Source of the DNA: Adiantum capillus-veneris
Lineage: Eukaryota > Streptophyta > Polypodiopsida > Polypodiales > Pteridaceae
DNA: 64,000 nt
Reading direction: 5' to 3'
Assembly: GCA_014529385.2 (NCBI GenBank)
Contig: CM043955.1
Coordinates: 139,239,108-139,303,107, forward strand
In this document: piece by piece, positions 31,991 to 42,829 of the stretch
How the letters are laid out: every line of letters starts with the position of its first letter
How positions within the stretch are numbered: position 1 is the first letter of the stretch
Notes under the pieces: generated by a model
The model's input: the letters and a program-made list of their open reading frames with translations, nothing else
What the model was told of the DNA's origin: nothing
Databases searched by the model: none
Program-made: the position numbers and the translations under genes

Positions 31991-32790
31991 GGGGTAGGTC
32001 AAACTGCCTAAATGAATGGCAAAACCCCGTTTCGCATGATTCATCAGTTTCGCATGATTCATCAGTTCCTGAATGGAATCTGACTTTTGCTCTAAGCAGT
32101 GATCTCGGATCTCTGTAGGAAGTCCCAAGGTAAACCGCTCAATCTGTTCTTTGAACGAGATCTTCTTAAATGAAGAAGCTGGTAGAAAAGAGCTCTAGAA
32201 TCTCTCGCAATATGCGTCCAATGTATCCTTCTTGGTCATCCGAAGATGGTTCCAAGCAGTTCGTATGTCGCATTCGTACTCTCGAGTCAGCCACGAAGAA
32301 ATAAAAAGCCTTTTAAATTTCAGCCATTTAACTGGCGCTGTCTTGTTCAATAGAAGCGTGGACCGCCAAGTTCGAGCATTAAGAGGTAGCCCTCCGAATC
32401 TTGCAGTGCTCTAAGTAATGCCCTCCAGAGAAAGCTATGTCAAACTACTGTATGAAGGCCAAAGCCTTTGAAGCATCTAGATATCCAAAAAGCGTGTCAA
32501 ATTTAATTGATTGTCCACCTTCTTTAAACTCTCGGACTTTCTTGCTTTTATTCTCTACAAATTCATACTGATTGGCTTATAAAAATTCTTCTTCTTTGCA
32601 TAAAAGCTGCTGCAGTCAGAGTCTGAACTATCCGAAGACGAGTCCTCTGTAGAACTGTCAACAACTGGGCGAGATTTAGACTTCTTTGCCTTTTTCTTGC
32701 CCTTTCCGAAGCTTTACTTTTTGCTTCGCTTTTTCCCTTTTCTGTCTTCTTCGCTCGAGTCGGAAGAGCTAGAAGAACTGTCAGAAGAAG

Positions 32791-32821
<31 letters not shown>

Positions 32822-33303
32822 GGGTACCCCTTCAAATTGCACATGCTTCTTCTTCTTTGTTGCCGAGGCAAATGTAGACTGACGACCCAAATACCCCGGG
32901 AAGTCAGTGCCTTTCTTCTGCTTTTTGTCGTGCTTTTGGGCTTTGTTCTGCGTGTCAAAAAGCTGAGAAATCCGTGTATCAACCACCTCTTCTAATTCTT
33001 GCTCTAAAATCCTTGGAGTAGGAGATTTCTGGAGTGCCGGTTTGATGGGTGGTTCTGTGGTTTTCCGCCATTGTGAGTGCACCTCGTCGAAGGAGGTCTG
33101 GCTCATAAATTTTGCAAATTTCAGGTCCTTCGCAAAATTTAGCATCATCTTTGTTGCATCGTCGATCAATCGTCGACGCTCCATCTCTTCGAGCTCCGCC
33201 TGAGTAGGCCGAGGCGGGCCATACTCCTCACGTGAATCTTCTTCCTGATCTCTTCCGCATCTTCGGATGCAGAGGAAGTCGATTGTTCTTTGCTTGAATC
33301 CAT
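31991..33303 (-). pseudogene. C: gag
   Basis: Probable start Met at 33303 (MDSSKEQSTSSASEDAEE, like B's MDSSSSD). A frameshift near 33235 leads to RPTQAELEEMERRRLIDDAT and a Ser-rich block (33 residues, mostly Ser) encoded by a (GAA)n run on the plus strand at about 32783-32820. The capsid part (about 32560-32000) is poorly kept. An 18-bp tandem duplication lies at 32030-32065. Confidence 0.75.
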
Positions 33304-33354
33304 AAGTGCCGCGTAAAAAGAATAGGATTTCCCGGTAGAAGAGAAATCGACCGC

Positions 33355-33366
33355 GCTCTGATACCA
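33355..33366 (-). promoter_or_regulatory. Primer-binding site of C
   Basis: Minus strand TGGTATCAGAGC, exact initiator-Met match, one base from the LTR. Confidence 0.95.
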
Positions 33367-33367
33367 A

Positions 33368-33727
33368 TGTAACAAACTTGGACACTCCAAGTCAAGATTC
33401 TACCGCGACACAACAAGAATTCACCTTAAAACAGTTCACAGTTCATAATTGATTTGACACGGCCCGACGGAGTTCCGTGCCTAGAGATATTGGCCCCAAA
33501 GACTAGCGCCACTTTCAGTATTTTTTTTTTAATTAATCTGCAACTCAAAGTACAAGGGAGTGGGAGGCTCTCACTCTCAGACTCTGCGTCCACATGCCCA
33601 CTTATTTATTCATTACAAGGGATGCCAAAAGTAGAGCCCCAAAAGCTGTCCCAAAAACTGGCCATAAAAAGCATTAAAAAATAATGCATCTCCTCTCACA
33701 AGGATTGGTAAAAAAATAAGGCAACAA

Positions 33728-33787
<60 letters not shown>

Positions 33788-34054
33788 TAGGATAAAGCAA
33801 GAATCAGCGTAGCCAAAAAGCAGCCAGCATTTGCATAGAGAAAATCTGCCGTACAAATCTGCCACGTATAGCCTGTCCGAACATTGCTGCCACGTCAGCT
33901 CTGCCGCGTTTTCAGCCGGATTTTGCGCCGTAAATGGCAGGAGTCCGTACAGCCCTGCAGCGCAATTCAGCGGGCTGTTTTCAGCAATAGGGCGGGTGTG
34001 TGTGTACTGGGCAGCCATGAGTGTACTGGGCAGCCACATCACTAGTTTGTGACA
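33368..34054 (-). repeat. 5' LTR of C (687 bp)
   Basis: TGTCACAAACTAGTGATGTGG at 34054 to CTTGGAGTGTCCAAGTTTGTTACA at 33368. A (CT)n run of about 52 bases at 33731-33783. A degenerate core motif (AATACTGAAAGTGGCGC) around 33505-33525. C was inserted into the 5' LTR of H5, whose end follows at 34055. Confidence 0.92.
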
Positions 34055-34265
34055 GAACAGTGCAAACTCTTCCAGTTCATGTGTTTGTAAAAAATTAGCG
34101 TTAATGAAAAAATCTCCTCAAGGGGAGGACCAGCCCATGTTTTGGTCCCTAGTGCCGTGTTCTCTCTCTGCATTAATTTCTAAATATTATCCCATGTGGA
34201 TTCCTACATGACTTGAATGAATAATCCTCAAAAATATTTGAGTACACGCTTCTGTTTTTGTGACA
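34055..34265 (+). repeat. H5 5' LTR, terminal part
   Basis: The stretch ends TTTTTGTGACA one base before a PBS, so it is the end of an LTR; its beginning is cut off by C. No core motif is present, so H5's LTR differs from H1's. Confidence 0.75.
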
Positions 34266-34266
34266 G

Positions 34267-34278
34267 TGGTATGAGAGC
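34267..34278 (+). promoter_or_regulatory. Primer-binding site of H5 (variant)
   Basis: TGGTATGAGAGC, the same C-to-G variant as in B. Confidence 0.85.
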
Positions 34279-36125
34279 AATGTCCTCTTAATTCATTTTC
34301 TGAAAGGAGATACGGCTCTTGGCAGAATATACCTATCATGATAGGACAAGCAAAAGAGCTTGAGCGCCTTCAAGCACGTGACAAAATTACAAGACGCTCT
34401 CACTTAGCCAGAAGTGTAACAGGTGCTTAAGACCCTTAAAAAAGGGAAAGCAAAGATAAGGGAGGAGCCACCTGAGGATCTCCCAGAGACAACTCAGGAT
34501 ATACCTGAGATTGGGGCTCCAACATAGCCCCAAAGGGATCTTGGAGTGGGAACTTCTTGTCAGCATGAAGAAAATCTTTATTCCTCGCCCAGTTACTCTC
34601 CAAACTACTCTTCCATGAAGAATCTGGACAACATCATAAGATCTCCACCTACATCCAAAAGAGACCGTTGATCAACCAAGGGAAGCAGAAGAACAAGATC
34701 AAGATCAAAGGAAGAGTCGAAACAGAATCCCTGTGCATAAAGATTCCATAGCTATCTCCCAAAAGCAATCTTGACATTACAAGAAGAAAAAGACGTTCAA
34801 AGCTTGAGATAAGGACGTCAAATTTGAATACTACAATGGAAGAAGGGTTGTCAATAAGACTCTCGCTTTCATTCGTCAATTCGAGGTGGCCTTCGCAGAA
34901 GGCAACTTCTCAAACAATCCAAACTGCATCATGTTAGCATGTATCTTAAGGATATAGCTAGCAATTGGTAGCTCACGACAATACTCGAAGGGCGCAAACC
35001 CTAAGACTCGAAAGAGTTCAAGAAGCACTTCTATGCTCAGTTCCTTCCTCTTGACTACGAGACAGATGTAAGAAAGAATGGGCTTGGCTCTACCAAAAGA
35101 GCACGAAGCCGTTTTTGACTACGTCGACAAGTTTTGGCAGATCCTTCTCAAGGTCACTCCAATAATGAAAGTCTCCAATGAAGAGAAGATGCAAAAGTTT
35201 GAAGTTGGACTCTAGCCGACACTTCAAAAAAGCATGAAGCTGTACCCTCGAAACACCCTTCAGATTATCATGCAATCAGCCTTGGTTGCTGGAATTTTTT
35301 ATTCAACAAAACGCATTCCAAGAAAGAGTTTAGTACCTTTCATGCAAGGCATAAGGCTCTCTCTACTAAGACAGATACTTCCTCTCAAAAGCGGCCTTCA
35401 AATCAGCCAAAAGGCCATGAAAAGAAGCCAGAGAGGACTAAGCGAAGCAAATATCTTACTCCCTCTCAGTAAAAAGCTTACATGAAAGAGGGTAAGTGTT
35501 TCTTTTGGTGTGAGAAAGGCCACAAGAAACCAAACTGCCCACATCTCAAGAAAGATTCTCTCCTTGACGTACAAGCTAACACAAGGAAGGACAATGGAAA
35601 AAGGCAACTACTAAAGGGGTGGTGCAGTTTGACTGGGCAAAGAGTCCTGATCTTGTTCCATCTAGGCTCAAAGGACAACTTCATTTCGATGGACACCTCA
35701 GAATCTCTTGGTCTCACTCCCAAGAGATTGGAAACTCCAATCGGTTTTGGCTGAGCCTTTTGAGGGGTTGATCACGAACTCTACTCTTGTGCAATAACAT
35801 CTCAATTTAAAGATCGGAAAGTACTCCGATCGAGAGTCTTTTCTAGTTGCTCCAATACAAGGATGCGATGTCATTTTGGGAATGCCTTGGCATTACAAAA
35901 TTCATCCTATCCCAGATTATGTAAATAAGAAACTGTCATTTTCTTATAAAGGCCAGCAATACGATGTAGATGCAAGTGCTAGTGATTGGCCTATACCCAT
36001 GGTCAATCACATCACTCTCAAAAGAGAAATAAAAGAGTGTCTTTATACTTACTTGATTTGTGTCAATGAGAGAGAGACGAGTGGTGAAAATGTCTTGTCG
36101 AATTTTAGATAAAGATTGCCTCACT
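34279..36125 (+). pseudogene. H5: gag, zinc knuckle, protease
   Basis: Decayed gag from about 34640, with capsid pieces (LQMYLKDIASNW, FKKHFYAQFLPLDYETDV) in changing frames. Zinc knuckle KCFFWCEKGHKKPNC with spacing CX3CX3HX4C. Protease reads VLILFHLGSKDNFISMDTSE at about 35640: the catalytic Asp is His here. Then MPWHYKIHPIPDYVNKKLSF. The element cannot process its own polyprotein. Confidence 0.8.
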
Positions 36126-36970
36126 TTTCATAATTAATATTAGAATCGCTTTACTGACACACTCCCAGATAAATTACCTCTTGAAAGACTGCAAGATCAT
36201 CATATCAATCTGTATGTAGTTCACCCCCAAATCAACCACCTTACAGAGTTAGTTTATTACAACAAGAAGAAATTATTAAACAAGTAAATGAACTTTTGGT
36301 AAAGGTTCTTGTTCAACCTAGTAATGCTCTATATTGTTCACCAATTTTGCTTGTTCAAAAGAAAGATGGCACTTTTCAAACGTGCACTGATTATCATTCT
36401 CTAAACAAGATTACGATCAAGAAGAGATTTCCAATTCCTAGAATTGATGATGTCTTAGATAAACTACAAGGGGAACCAATTTTCAGCCCCACATATCTGA
36501 AGAGCGGCTATCATCAGATTCAAATTGCTTCTGAAGATATCCATAAGACCGCATTCCATACAACCTTCAAATTGTACAAGTTTTTAGCAATGCGTTTCCA
36601 CCTTACTAATACGCCAACAATTTTCAATCGAATGATGGATCGTATATTTCATCATCGACAATTTACATGGATCTTTTTCAACGATATCTTGGTCTTCTCT
36701 GGCACAGAGGAAGAACAGTGCCAGAGAAGACCACAAACGAAATTTGCAGATCGTGTTTAAAGAATTGCAGACACATGAACTTCAAGTTAATGCTAAGAAG
36801 AGTGAATTTTCCTGGACTGAAATTCACTATTGGGACACACAGTCTCTCATAATCAAGTACACATGGACCTCGTAAAGATTCAAGCTATTTTAGACTTGCC
36901 GTCTGTACATGATGTCCAAAGTTTCCTTGGTCTTTGTTCCTACTACAAACGCTTTATTCGCCATTTTGCC
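36126..36970 (+). pseudogene. H5: reverse transcriptase, 5' part
   Basis: RT motifs in order: NELLVKVLVQPSNALYCSPI, LVQKKDGTFQTCTDYHSLNK, FPIPRIDDVLDKLQG, LKSGYHQIQIASEDIHKTAF, catalytic WIFFNDILVFSG (FFND: first Asp of the pair changed to Asn). After a stop near 36758 the frame shifts to VHMDLVKIQAILDLPSVHDV and SFLGLCSYYKRFIRHFA, where J interrupts. Confidence 0.88.
36966..36970 (+). repeat. Target-site duplication of J, left
   Basis: TTGCC, repeated exactly at 38447-38451. Removing J gives a continuous H5 reading RHFA|HVTAPLHDL. Confidence 0.9.
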
Positions 36971-37043
36971 TGTAACAAACTGCTGACGTCTCAAAGCCTA
37001 AAGAATGGAGCCAACTTACAGATGATGTGGTTGCCTGAGAGCA

Positions 37044-37182
37044 GAAACCCTAACCCTAATTTCTGCCAAAAACCCTAACTGTTGAAACCCTAATTCTAGA
37101 AATCCTAACCCTAAAACCTGCAAACCCTTATTCTGGAAACCCTAACCCTAAAACCTACAAACCCTAATTCTACAAACCCTAA
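37044..37182 (+). repeat. Telomere-like AAACCCTAA-rich array in J
   Basis: About nine CCCTAA units, arranged in part as a 37-bp tandem repeat (37085-37121, 37122-37158, partial 37159-37182). Related motifs appear in K at about 58190 and 58725. Confidence 0.85.
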
Positions 37183-37306
37183 GAAGAACAAGTAACAGAA
37201 GAAGTTCTACCAACTTATGGGGACCCCGTCCGATGGGGCCCCAAGTGACATAAAGGCATTAAAAACAAAGCAGAACACACTCAAAAGACTTTGCACATCA
37301 AAATAT

Positions 37307-38436
37307 GATGATGTGGCACCTGTACGGACGTCCCGGAATTCGCGGCGGATTTTTAGGGAAATCCCGAAGTTTTAGGAAAGTGATTTTTTGGGGTTAGCTT
37401 TTCATATTTGATGCTTTTAGGCTTTGGGCCTTTAAATATGAGCCTTGGGGGCCCTCTCTGGCACTTTTTAGCACGTAGATTGCAGAGCAGGTGCTCCCCG
37501 GCTATTGTACTTTGTGAAATATAAAGAAATACCGAAAGGGGCGCCAAGGTTTGGGGCCAATACTCTCTGGGGTGGAATTCCGCCACTCCGTGTCGCGTGT
37601 CGTCTCTCTCTCTCTTTCAATTCAGTTGTTATTTAAGTGCTAAAAGTTTGTTCAGTCTGTTCTTTTCTATTGGCACGTGGTGCCCGATGATGTGGCACCT
37701 ATACGAACGTCCCGAAATTCGCGGTGGATTTTTAGGGAAATTCCGAAATTTCAAGTGATTTTTTGGGGTCAGCTTTTCATATTTGATGCTTTTAGGCTTT
37801 GGGCCTTTAAATATGAGCCTTGGGGGCCCTCTCTGGCACTTTTTAGTGCGCAGATTGCAGAGCAGGTGCTCCCCGGCTGTTGTACTTTGTGAAATATAAA
37901 GAAATACCGAAAGGGGCACCAAGGTTTGCGGCCAATACTCTCTGGGGTGGAATTCCGCCACTCCGTGTCGCGTGTCATCTGTCTCTCTTTCAATTCAGTT
38001 GATATTAAAGTGCTAAAAGTTTGTTCAGTCTGTTCTTTTCTATTGGCACGTGGTGCCCGATGATGTGGCACCTGTACGGACATCCCGGAATTTGCGGGGG
38101 ATTTTTAGGGAAATCCCGAAATTTTAAGAAAGTGATTTTTTGGGGTCGGCTTTTCATATTTGATGCTTTTAAGCTTTGGGCCTTTAAATATGAGCCTTCG
38201 GGGCCCTCTCTGGCACTTTTTAGCATGCAGATTGCAGAGCAGGTGCTCCCCGGTTGTTGTACTTTGTGAAATATAAAGAAATACCGAAAGGGGCGCCAAG
38301 GTTTGGGGCCAATACTCTCTGGGGTGGAATTCCGCCACTCAGTGTCGCGTGTTGTCTCTCTCTCTTTCAGTTCAGGTGTTATTGAAGTGCTAAAAGTTTG
38401 TTCAGTCTGTTCTTTTCTATTGGCACGTGGTGCCCG
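37307..38436 (+). repeat. Threefold tandem repeat, about 375-bp unit
   Basis: Units begin GATGATGTGGCACC at 37307, 37686 and 38059 (periods 379 and 373). They are highly similar. The core motif recurs at 37518-37546, 37893-37921 and 38270-38298. Antisense ORFs repeated in each unit (MAEFHPREYWPQTL...) are artefacts of the repetition. Confidence 0.95.
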
Positions 38437-38451
38437 CCTTGTGACATTGCC

Positions 38452-39100
38452 CATGTAACCGCACCTCTCCATGATCTCAAAAAGAAAAAGATCTCCTTTC
38501 TATGGGATAGAAAACAGAAGGAAGCTTTTGAAAAGCTTAAGTACCTTCTTACCCATGGACCAATTGTCATTGTACCTGGTCTCCGAAAACCCTTTGAAGT
38601 ACATTGTGATACCTCAGGGGATTGCATTGGCTCAGTTCTTAATCAAGAAGGCCATGCATTAGCTTATGAAAAGTAGGCGACTTCGTGATGCGGAGCTTCA
38701 TGCTTCCATCTGCGAGAAGCAACTCATGGCAATCTCTCGGTTTGGAAATACCACCTTTTGGGAGCAGATTTTATAACCAAAACACATTATCAAAGTCTTT
38801 GATACTCTCTCCCAACACAAGTTGTTTGAGAAACAGATGCGATGGGTCACTTTTCTCTCTATGTTTCACTTCCAAATACTACACACTTTTGGAAGTAAAA
38901 TGTAGTTATTGATGCTTTTTCTCGATGGCCTCAAGTAAATGCTATAACGAGCATACATCATTGGGAGTTATAATCTCTATCTGGAATGTATTCAGACAAG
39001 TAGTTGTTGATGCTCTTTCCCGACGGCCTCAAGTAAATGCTATAATGAGCATACATCATCTAGGAGTTATAATCTCTATCTGAGATGTATCCAAACAATT
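38452..39100 (+). pseudogene. H5: RNase H
   Basis: HVTAPLHDLKKKKISFLWDR, KQKEAFEKLKYLLTHGPIVI, KPFEVHCDTSGDCIGSVLNQ, EGHALAYEK then a stop. Later motifs decay (VVIDAFSRWPQVNAI corresponds to the family's VVADALSRRP). The terminal part is tandemly duplicated (38902-38999, 39000-39097). Confidence 0.85.
38902..39097 (+). repeat. Tandem duplication 2 x 98 bp in H5 RNase H end
   Basis: GTAGTTATTGATGC at 38902 recurs as GTAGTTGTTGATGC at 39000. The copies have accumulated about ten differences, so the event is older than the 159-bp duplication in A. Confidence 0.9.
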
Positions 39101-40430
39101 TCGACTTTGGTAAAATATGACAATAGCTCCAAATTGGTACTGAAATTTTTCCCTACTCTATAAGGATGGACATCTTTATTTTCATCAAACTCTTTGTGTG
39201 GCACATCCACTTAGAGCAAACATAAATGATAGATGAAGCACATGCAAAGGACATAGAGGTATAATGTCCACAACACAAGCCTTAAAAAGATAATTCTATT
39301 GGCCAACACTACAAGCTGACATAGATAAATAGGTCAGAGGCTGTGTACCATGCCAAAAGGCTAAATATGATTTCCATAAGATTCTTGGCTTACTTTAGTC
39401 CCTACCGATACCCCAAGTACCCTAGGAAGAGTATTGCCAAGGATTTTGTTACGGTTTTGCCACGAACTCTGAATGGAAATGATGCAATTTCGACTATTAT
39501 AGATAGATTCAGTAAACATGCTCATTTCATTCGAGTAAGAAAAACGGCCAATCACATGGCAAAGATATTTGTGGCACATAATTTTAAACATCAGGGTATG
39601 CCCAAAACAATTACAAGTGATCGCGATCCCCGAATGACTAGTAGCTTATGGAGAACACTTTTTACAAATCTAGGAACAAAGCTCAATATTTCATCGACTT
39701 ATCATCCTTAGACAGATGGACAAAGCGAAATCGCTAACTCCACAATCCTTGACATTCTGAAGTGCGACACCTCAAATAACCAATGAAAATGGGAGAAATA
39801 TCTACCTCGCACAAATTCGCCTATAATAACACTATATATTCCGCTACAAGAAAAGCTCCTGTTGAAGTTATATACGGAAAACCACACCTTCCCCCAGTCC
39901 TTCTGACCATGCAGTTGATGAATTTGTTGGAGATCTAGATACCGTTACATGCAAGTGAAACACGCGATCCTTAGATCTCAAGAGAAGACATCATCATGAT
40001 CTCAAGCTAGTTGAAGGACAATGACAAATCCAGATTCAAGAAATGTGCAAATTAGGAAGGAAAAGTTGTAAAACTTTCCAGCAAATATTATGACTCATTT
40101 AACTTTACAGAGCAGATAAACAAGGTCACATTTAGACTGGATCTTGGAAAATCCATATGCTTTTCACATGAGTCTTCTACGCCCTTTCGTGGACGAATCT
40201 CTTGCAGAATCAGTTTCAGAAGATCCCCCTGAGGCATATAAAACTGAAGACATACTTCTTCTAGAATAGATTATACACCATCAAGAGTGCCAACTAAAGT
40301 CTGGAAGGACTCATTGTAAGTACTTAATAAAGTTCAAGAATTACTCCCCTTTAGATGCTGATGACATAATTAGAATTGAAAGATTTTTTAGACATCTTGC
40401 ATAAGTATCATGAAGATCTACAATTGAGAA
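39101..40430 (+). pseudogene. H5: integrase and C-terminal tail
   Basis: YPRKSIAKDFVTVLPRTLNG (Asp), TIIDRFSKHAHFIRVRKT, MPKTITSDRDPRMTSSLW (Asp), STYHP*TDGQSEIAN (Glu present, TAG before it), then HMSLLRPFVDESLAES, TEDILLLE and KYLIKFKNYSPLDADD, the chromodomain-like end of this family. Frame changes are frequent. The three catalytic acids are all retained despite decay elsewhere. Confidence 0.85.
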
Positions 40431-41089
40431 TAACTGTTTAGAAGCTAGAGGGATAAAATATTTTTCGCCAAGGCTACAAATGAATGAAAATTATTTTTGT
40501 GCACACATAGCTAATTTATGAATTTATTGAAACCAATCAATAATTTAAGTAGATTGGTAAATTTTTAATGCAATGTGTCATTGAAAAATTTATCGGTGTC
40601 CGGATAGTATAATAAGTAGGACAGTAGCCGGACACGATGCAAAACACATCAAAATAAGCACATGAAGAAGATGGTATTTCCAGTTCGCTCTGTAAAATCA
40701 CGATTTAACATTTTTATTGTGGCCGCCCAAGAAAAGTGGTAGGCCAGACACAATATAAATATGTCTCGGCGAGAGCGAGCCAGACCGATTCGGGAAGAGC
40801 GTCGAAATAGCACACGTCAATAAGCTTTTGATTGGCTAGGAAATCACATTTTGACACTTGTTTTTTAACGTAAGGGTTAAAAAAACAAGCGGCTGGGCTA
40901 GTTTGAAACAAGCCAAAGTTAATAACATCAAAAAAATGAACACATAGCATGGAGTTTTTGAAATGAGTAGCGTTGGCAAATTTACAAGCTCCATGTACAA
41001 TGCTAGATGGGACAAAATATCACACGTTATTGCATAAAGAAGGTAGCGCTACCATTTAGCAAATGTTCTCTTTGCAGTTTAAACATGCG

Positions 41090-41093
<4 letters not shown>
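40431..41093. other. Unassigned A/T-rich region
   Basis: No convincing coding reading, LTR start or repeat. The H5 3' LTR is expected here but cannot be recognised because its 5' LTR start is missing. Confidence 0.4.
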
Positions 41094-41149
<56 letters not shown>

Positions 41150-41175
41150 CCCCCCCCCCCCCCCCCCCCCCCCCC
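41094..41175 (+). repeat. (CT)n(C)29 tract at the LINE F 5' end
   Basis: About 54 bases of CT followed by 29 C. LINE sequence follows at once; a (CT)n run also precedes the second LINE ORF1 at about 60705. Confidence 0.9.
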
Positions 41176-41209
41176 ACATTGGTATGAGGTTCAACACTTG
41201 GTGACCCAC

Positions 41210-42115
41210 ATGAGCGCCCCTCCTTCACGCCACCCTCTCATCATGGCACCCCTTGATAAGAGGGAGGTGGAGGAAATGATAGCTCGGGCTATCTCCCAAG
41301 TCAAGAAGGAGGCCGACAAAGAACTCAACACAGAGATGCACAAGTTGTCGGACAAAATAAAGCAATTGGAAGAGGAGAGGAAGCAAACGGAGGAGCAAAT
41401 TAAAGTTCGCACTGCAGAATGGGATGCATGGAAGATAGCACACGCTGAAATTCAGTAGGAGTTCACTAGAGAACTTCACTGCATACAAGAGGACATACAT
41501 CATATGAGAGGGGTAGCACGAGAAGAAGGTGAAATCTCCCAAATAGAGGAACTCAAAGGACTGAAAAAAGAGTGCATAGCAGAGCTCAAGGTAGACATGA
41601 TACAGGAATTAGATGCAAAGCAAGGGAATTGGATCGAGGTAGTAAAGAAAAACATCAAGAAAGAAGTGCGGGAAGAGAATGCGAAAGAAGATGTGATAAG
41701 GGTTCAGGACACACTAGAAGAGGAGAAGCTACGTTATGCACGTAGGCTAAACGTGCGTATTACTGGACTCCCAGAAGGGGCTTCACCCGATTCAGATGCG
41801 CAAGAGTTTTGTCGGAGCATGGGATACACAACCATGCCATTCACACGGGTCTGGAGGGCAAGGAAAGATGCAACTAGATCTAGAGCTCTTATTTTACAGA
41901 TGCAGTCTCAGGAGGACAGAGTTGCTTTCTTTCGAAAGCGAGCCATACTACGTGGGCGGCCCGGTGAGACCATATATATGGATGAGGACTTGACCAGGAT
42001 GCAGATTGAGCATAGGAGAGCATGCATACCCCAGACTCTACAGGCCAGGAGGGAGGGCAGAAAGGCCTTCTACCGTGATGGTAGGGTCTTTATCGATGGT
42101 CGCCCTACTAAATAG
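41210..42115 (+). pseudogene. LINE F ORF1 (RNA-binding protein), one stop
   Basis: Met at 41210 (MSAPPSRHPLIMAPLDKREV). A long charged coiled-coil (about residues 20-170) is followed by an RRM-like and C-terminal domain typical of L1 ORF1p: RRLNVRITGLPEGASPDSDA, VWRARKDATRSRALILQMQS, GRPGETIYMDEDLTRMQIEH. Only an in-frame TAG at 41456-41458 (probably from CAG) interrupts 301 codons. ORF1p binds LINE RNA. Confidence 0.88.
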
Positions 42116-42121
42116 GGCCAC

Positions 42122-42801
42122 GTGGTCTATGAGACATCAGTACCACCGGAGATATTGATTAGAGGAGCAGTATGGAACTGCAATGGCTCTTTATGGACAC
42201 GGCCAGACATGCTAGAGGAGGTCATGCAGGGGCATGATTTCATATGTATCACAGAGACTCATGAGAGCCCGGAGAGGGGACTACCTCCTATTACCGGATT
42301 CCAGTGGGAGTAAGCTTTCCGGCATACTTCACGCCAGAGTACAGCTAGAGGGTCGGGGGGAGTGGCTATTTTATTTAGAGATACTCTACAGAGTCACATT
42401 CAGATCATGAGCAGGGATGAGGAGGCCAGATATCTATGGGTACGTCTAGAGATATCACATCAGAGATGGATTTATCTAGCCATTTGCTATTTTCCTCCAC
42501 GTGGATGTCGATACGCGGGTCAGGAGGGTGCGAGATAGGTGAGAGATAGTGACTCCCCATACGCGTCTCTATCACAGGATATCCTACATTACTCCACACT
42601 CAGAGAAGTCTTCCTCATGGGGGACTTCAACAGCCGCACCCAGACCAGACAGTGTGAGATATATGACATAGAGCAGCCCGATATTATAAGGACTCTTCAC
42701 CCGGAGGAGATGGGGATCGACAGATCTTCAGACGACACAGGCCAGGATACCACAGGATATGGTAGACACCTTCTAGAGTTGGGCAGCAGAGTCGCAGACC
42801 C
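42122..42801 (+). pseudogene. LINE F ORF2 endonuclease, N-terminal part
   Basis: APE-type endonuclease motifs: GAVWNCNGSLWTRPDMLEEV, FICITETHESPERGLPP (catalytic Glu), GSGGVAILFRD, LWVRLEISHQRWIYLAICYF, VFLMGDFNSRTQTRQ (catalytic Asp/Asn). One frame throughout, broken only by stops near 42311 and 42536. Cut at 42801 by the hAT insertion. Confidence 0.9.
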
Positions 42802-42829
42802 AAGATAGAGAAATAAAGTGAGATTTAAA

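Larger units (their letters stand above)
36971..38446 (+). mobile_element. J: solo-LTR-like insertion with internal triplication (1,476 bp)
   Basis: Starts TGTAACAAACTG and ends CTTGTGACA with a perfect 5-bp target duplication; no coding internal region. Parts: 36971-37043 LTR start (like K at 58136), 37044-37182 AAACCCTAA-rich array, then three tandem copies of a roughly 375-bp block (37307-37685, 37686-38058, 38059-38436). Each block has a TTTAAATA box, the core motif and a (CT)n-containing end. Most simply a solo LTR whose 3' half was amplified. Confidence 0.88.

Noticed and set aside
33613-34042. ORFs rich in Arg-Glu or Leu-Ser repeats (also at 41027, 44508, 54557, 56612)
   Set aside because: Translations of dinucleotide microsatellites, which are open in several frames without meaning.
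37353-38472. Family of repeated minus-strand ORFs (MAEFHPREYWPQTL...)
   Set aside because: They are the antisense of a triplicated LTR segment; no domain, and they cross the promoter and core motif.
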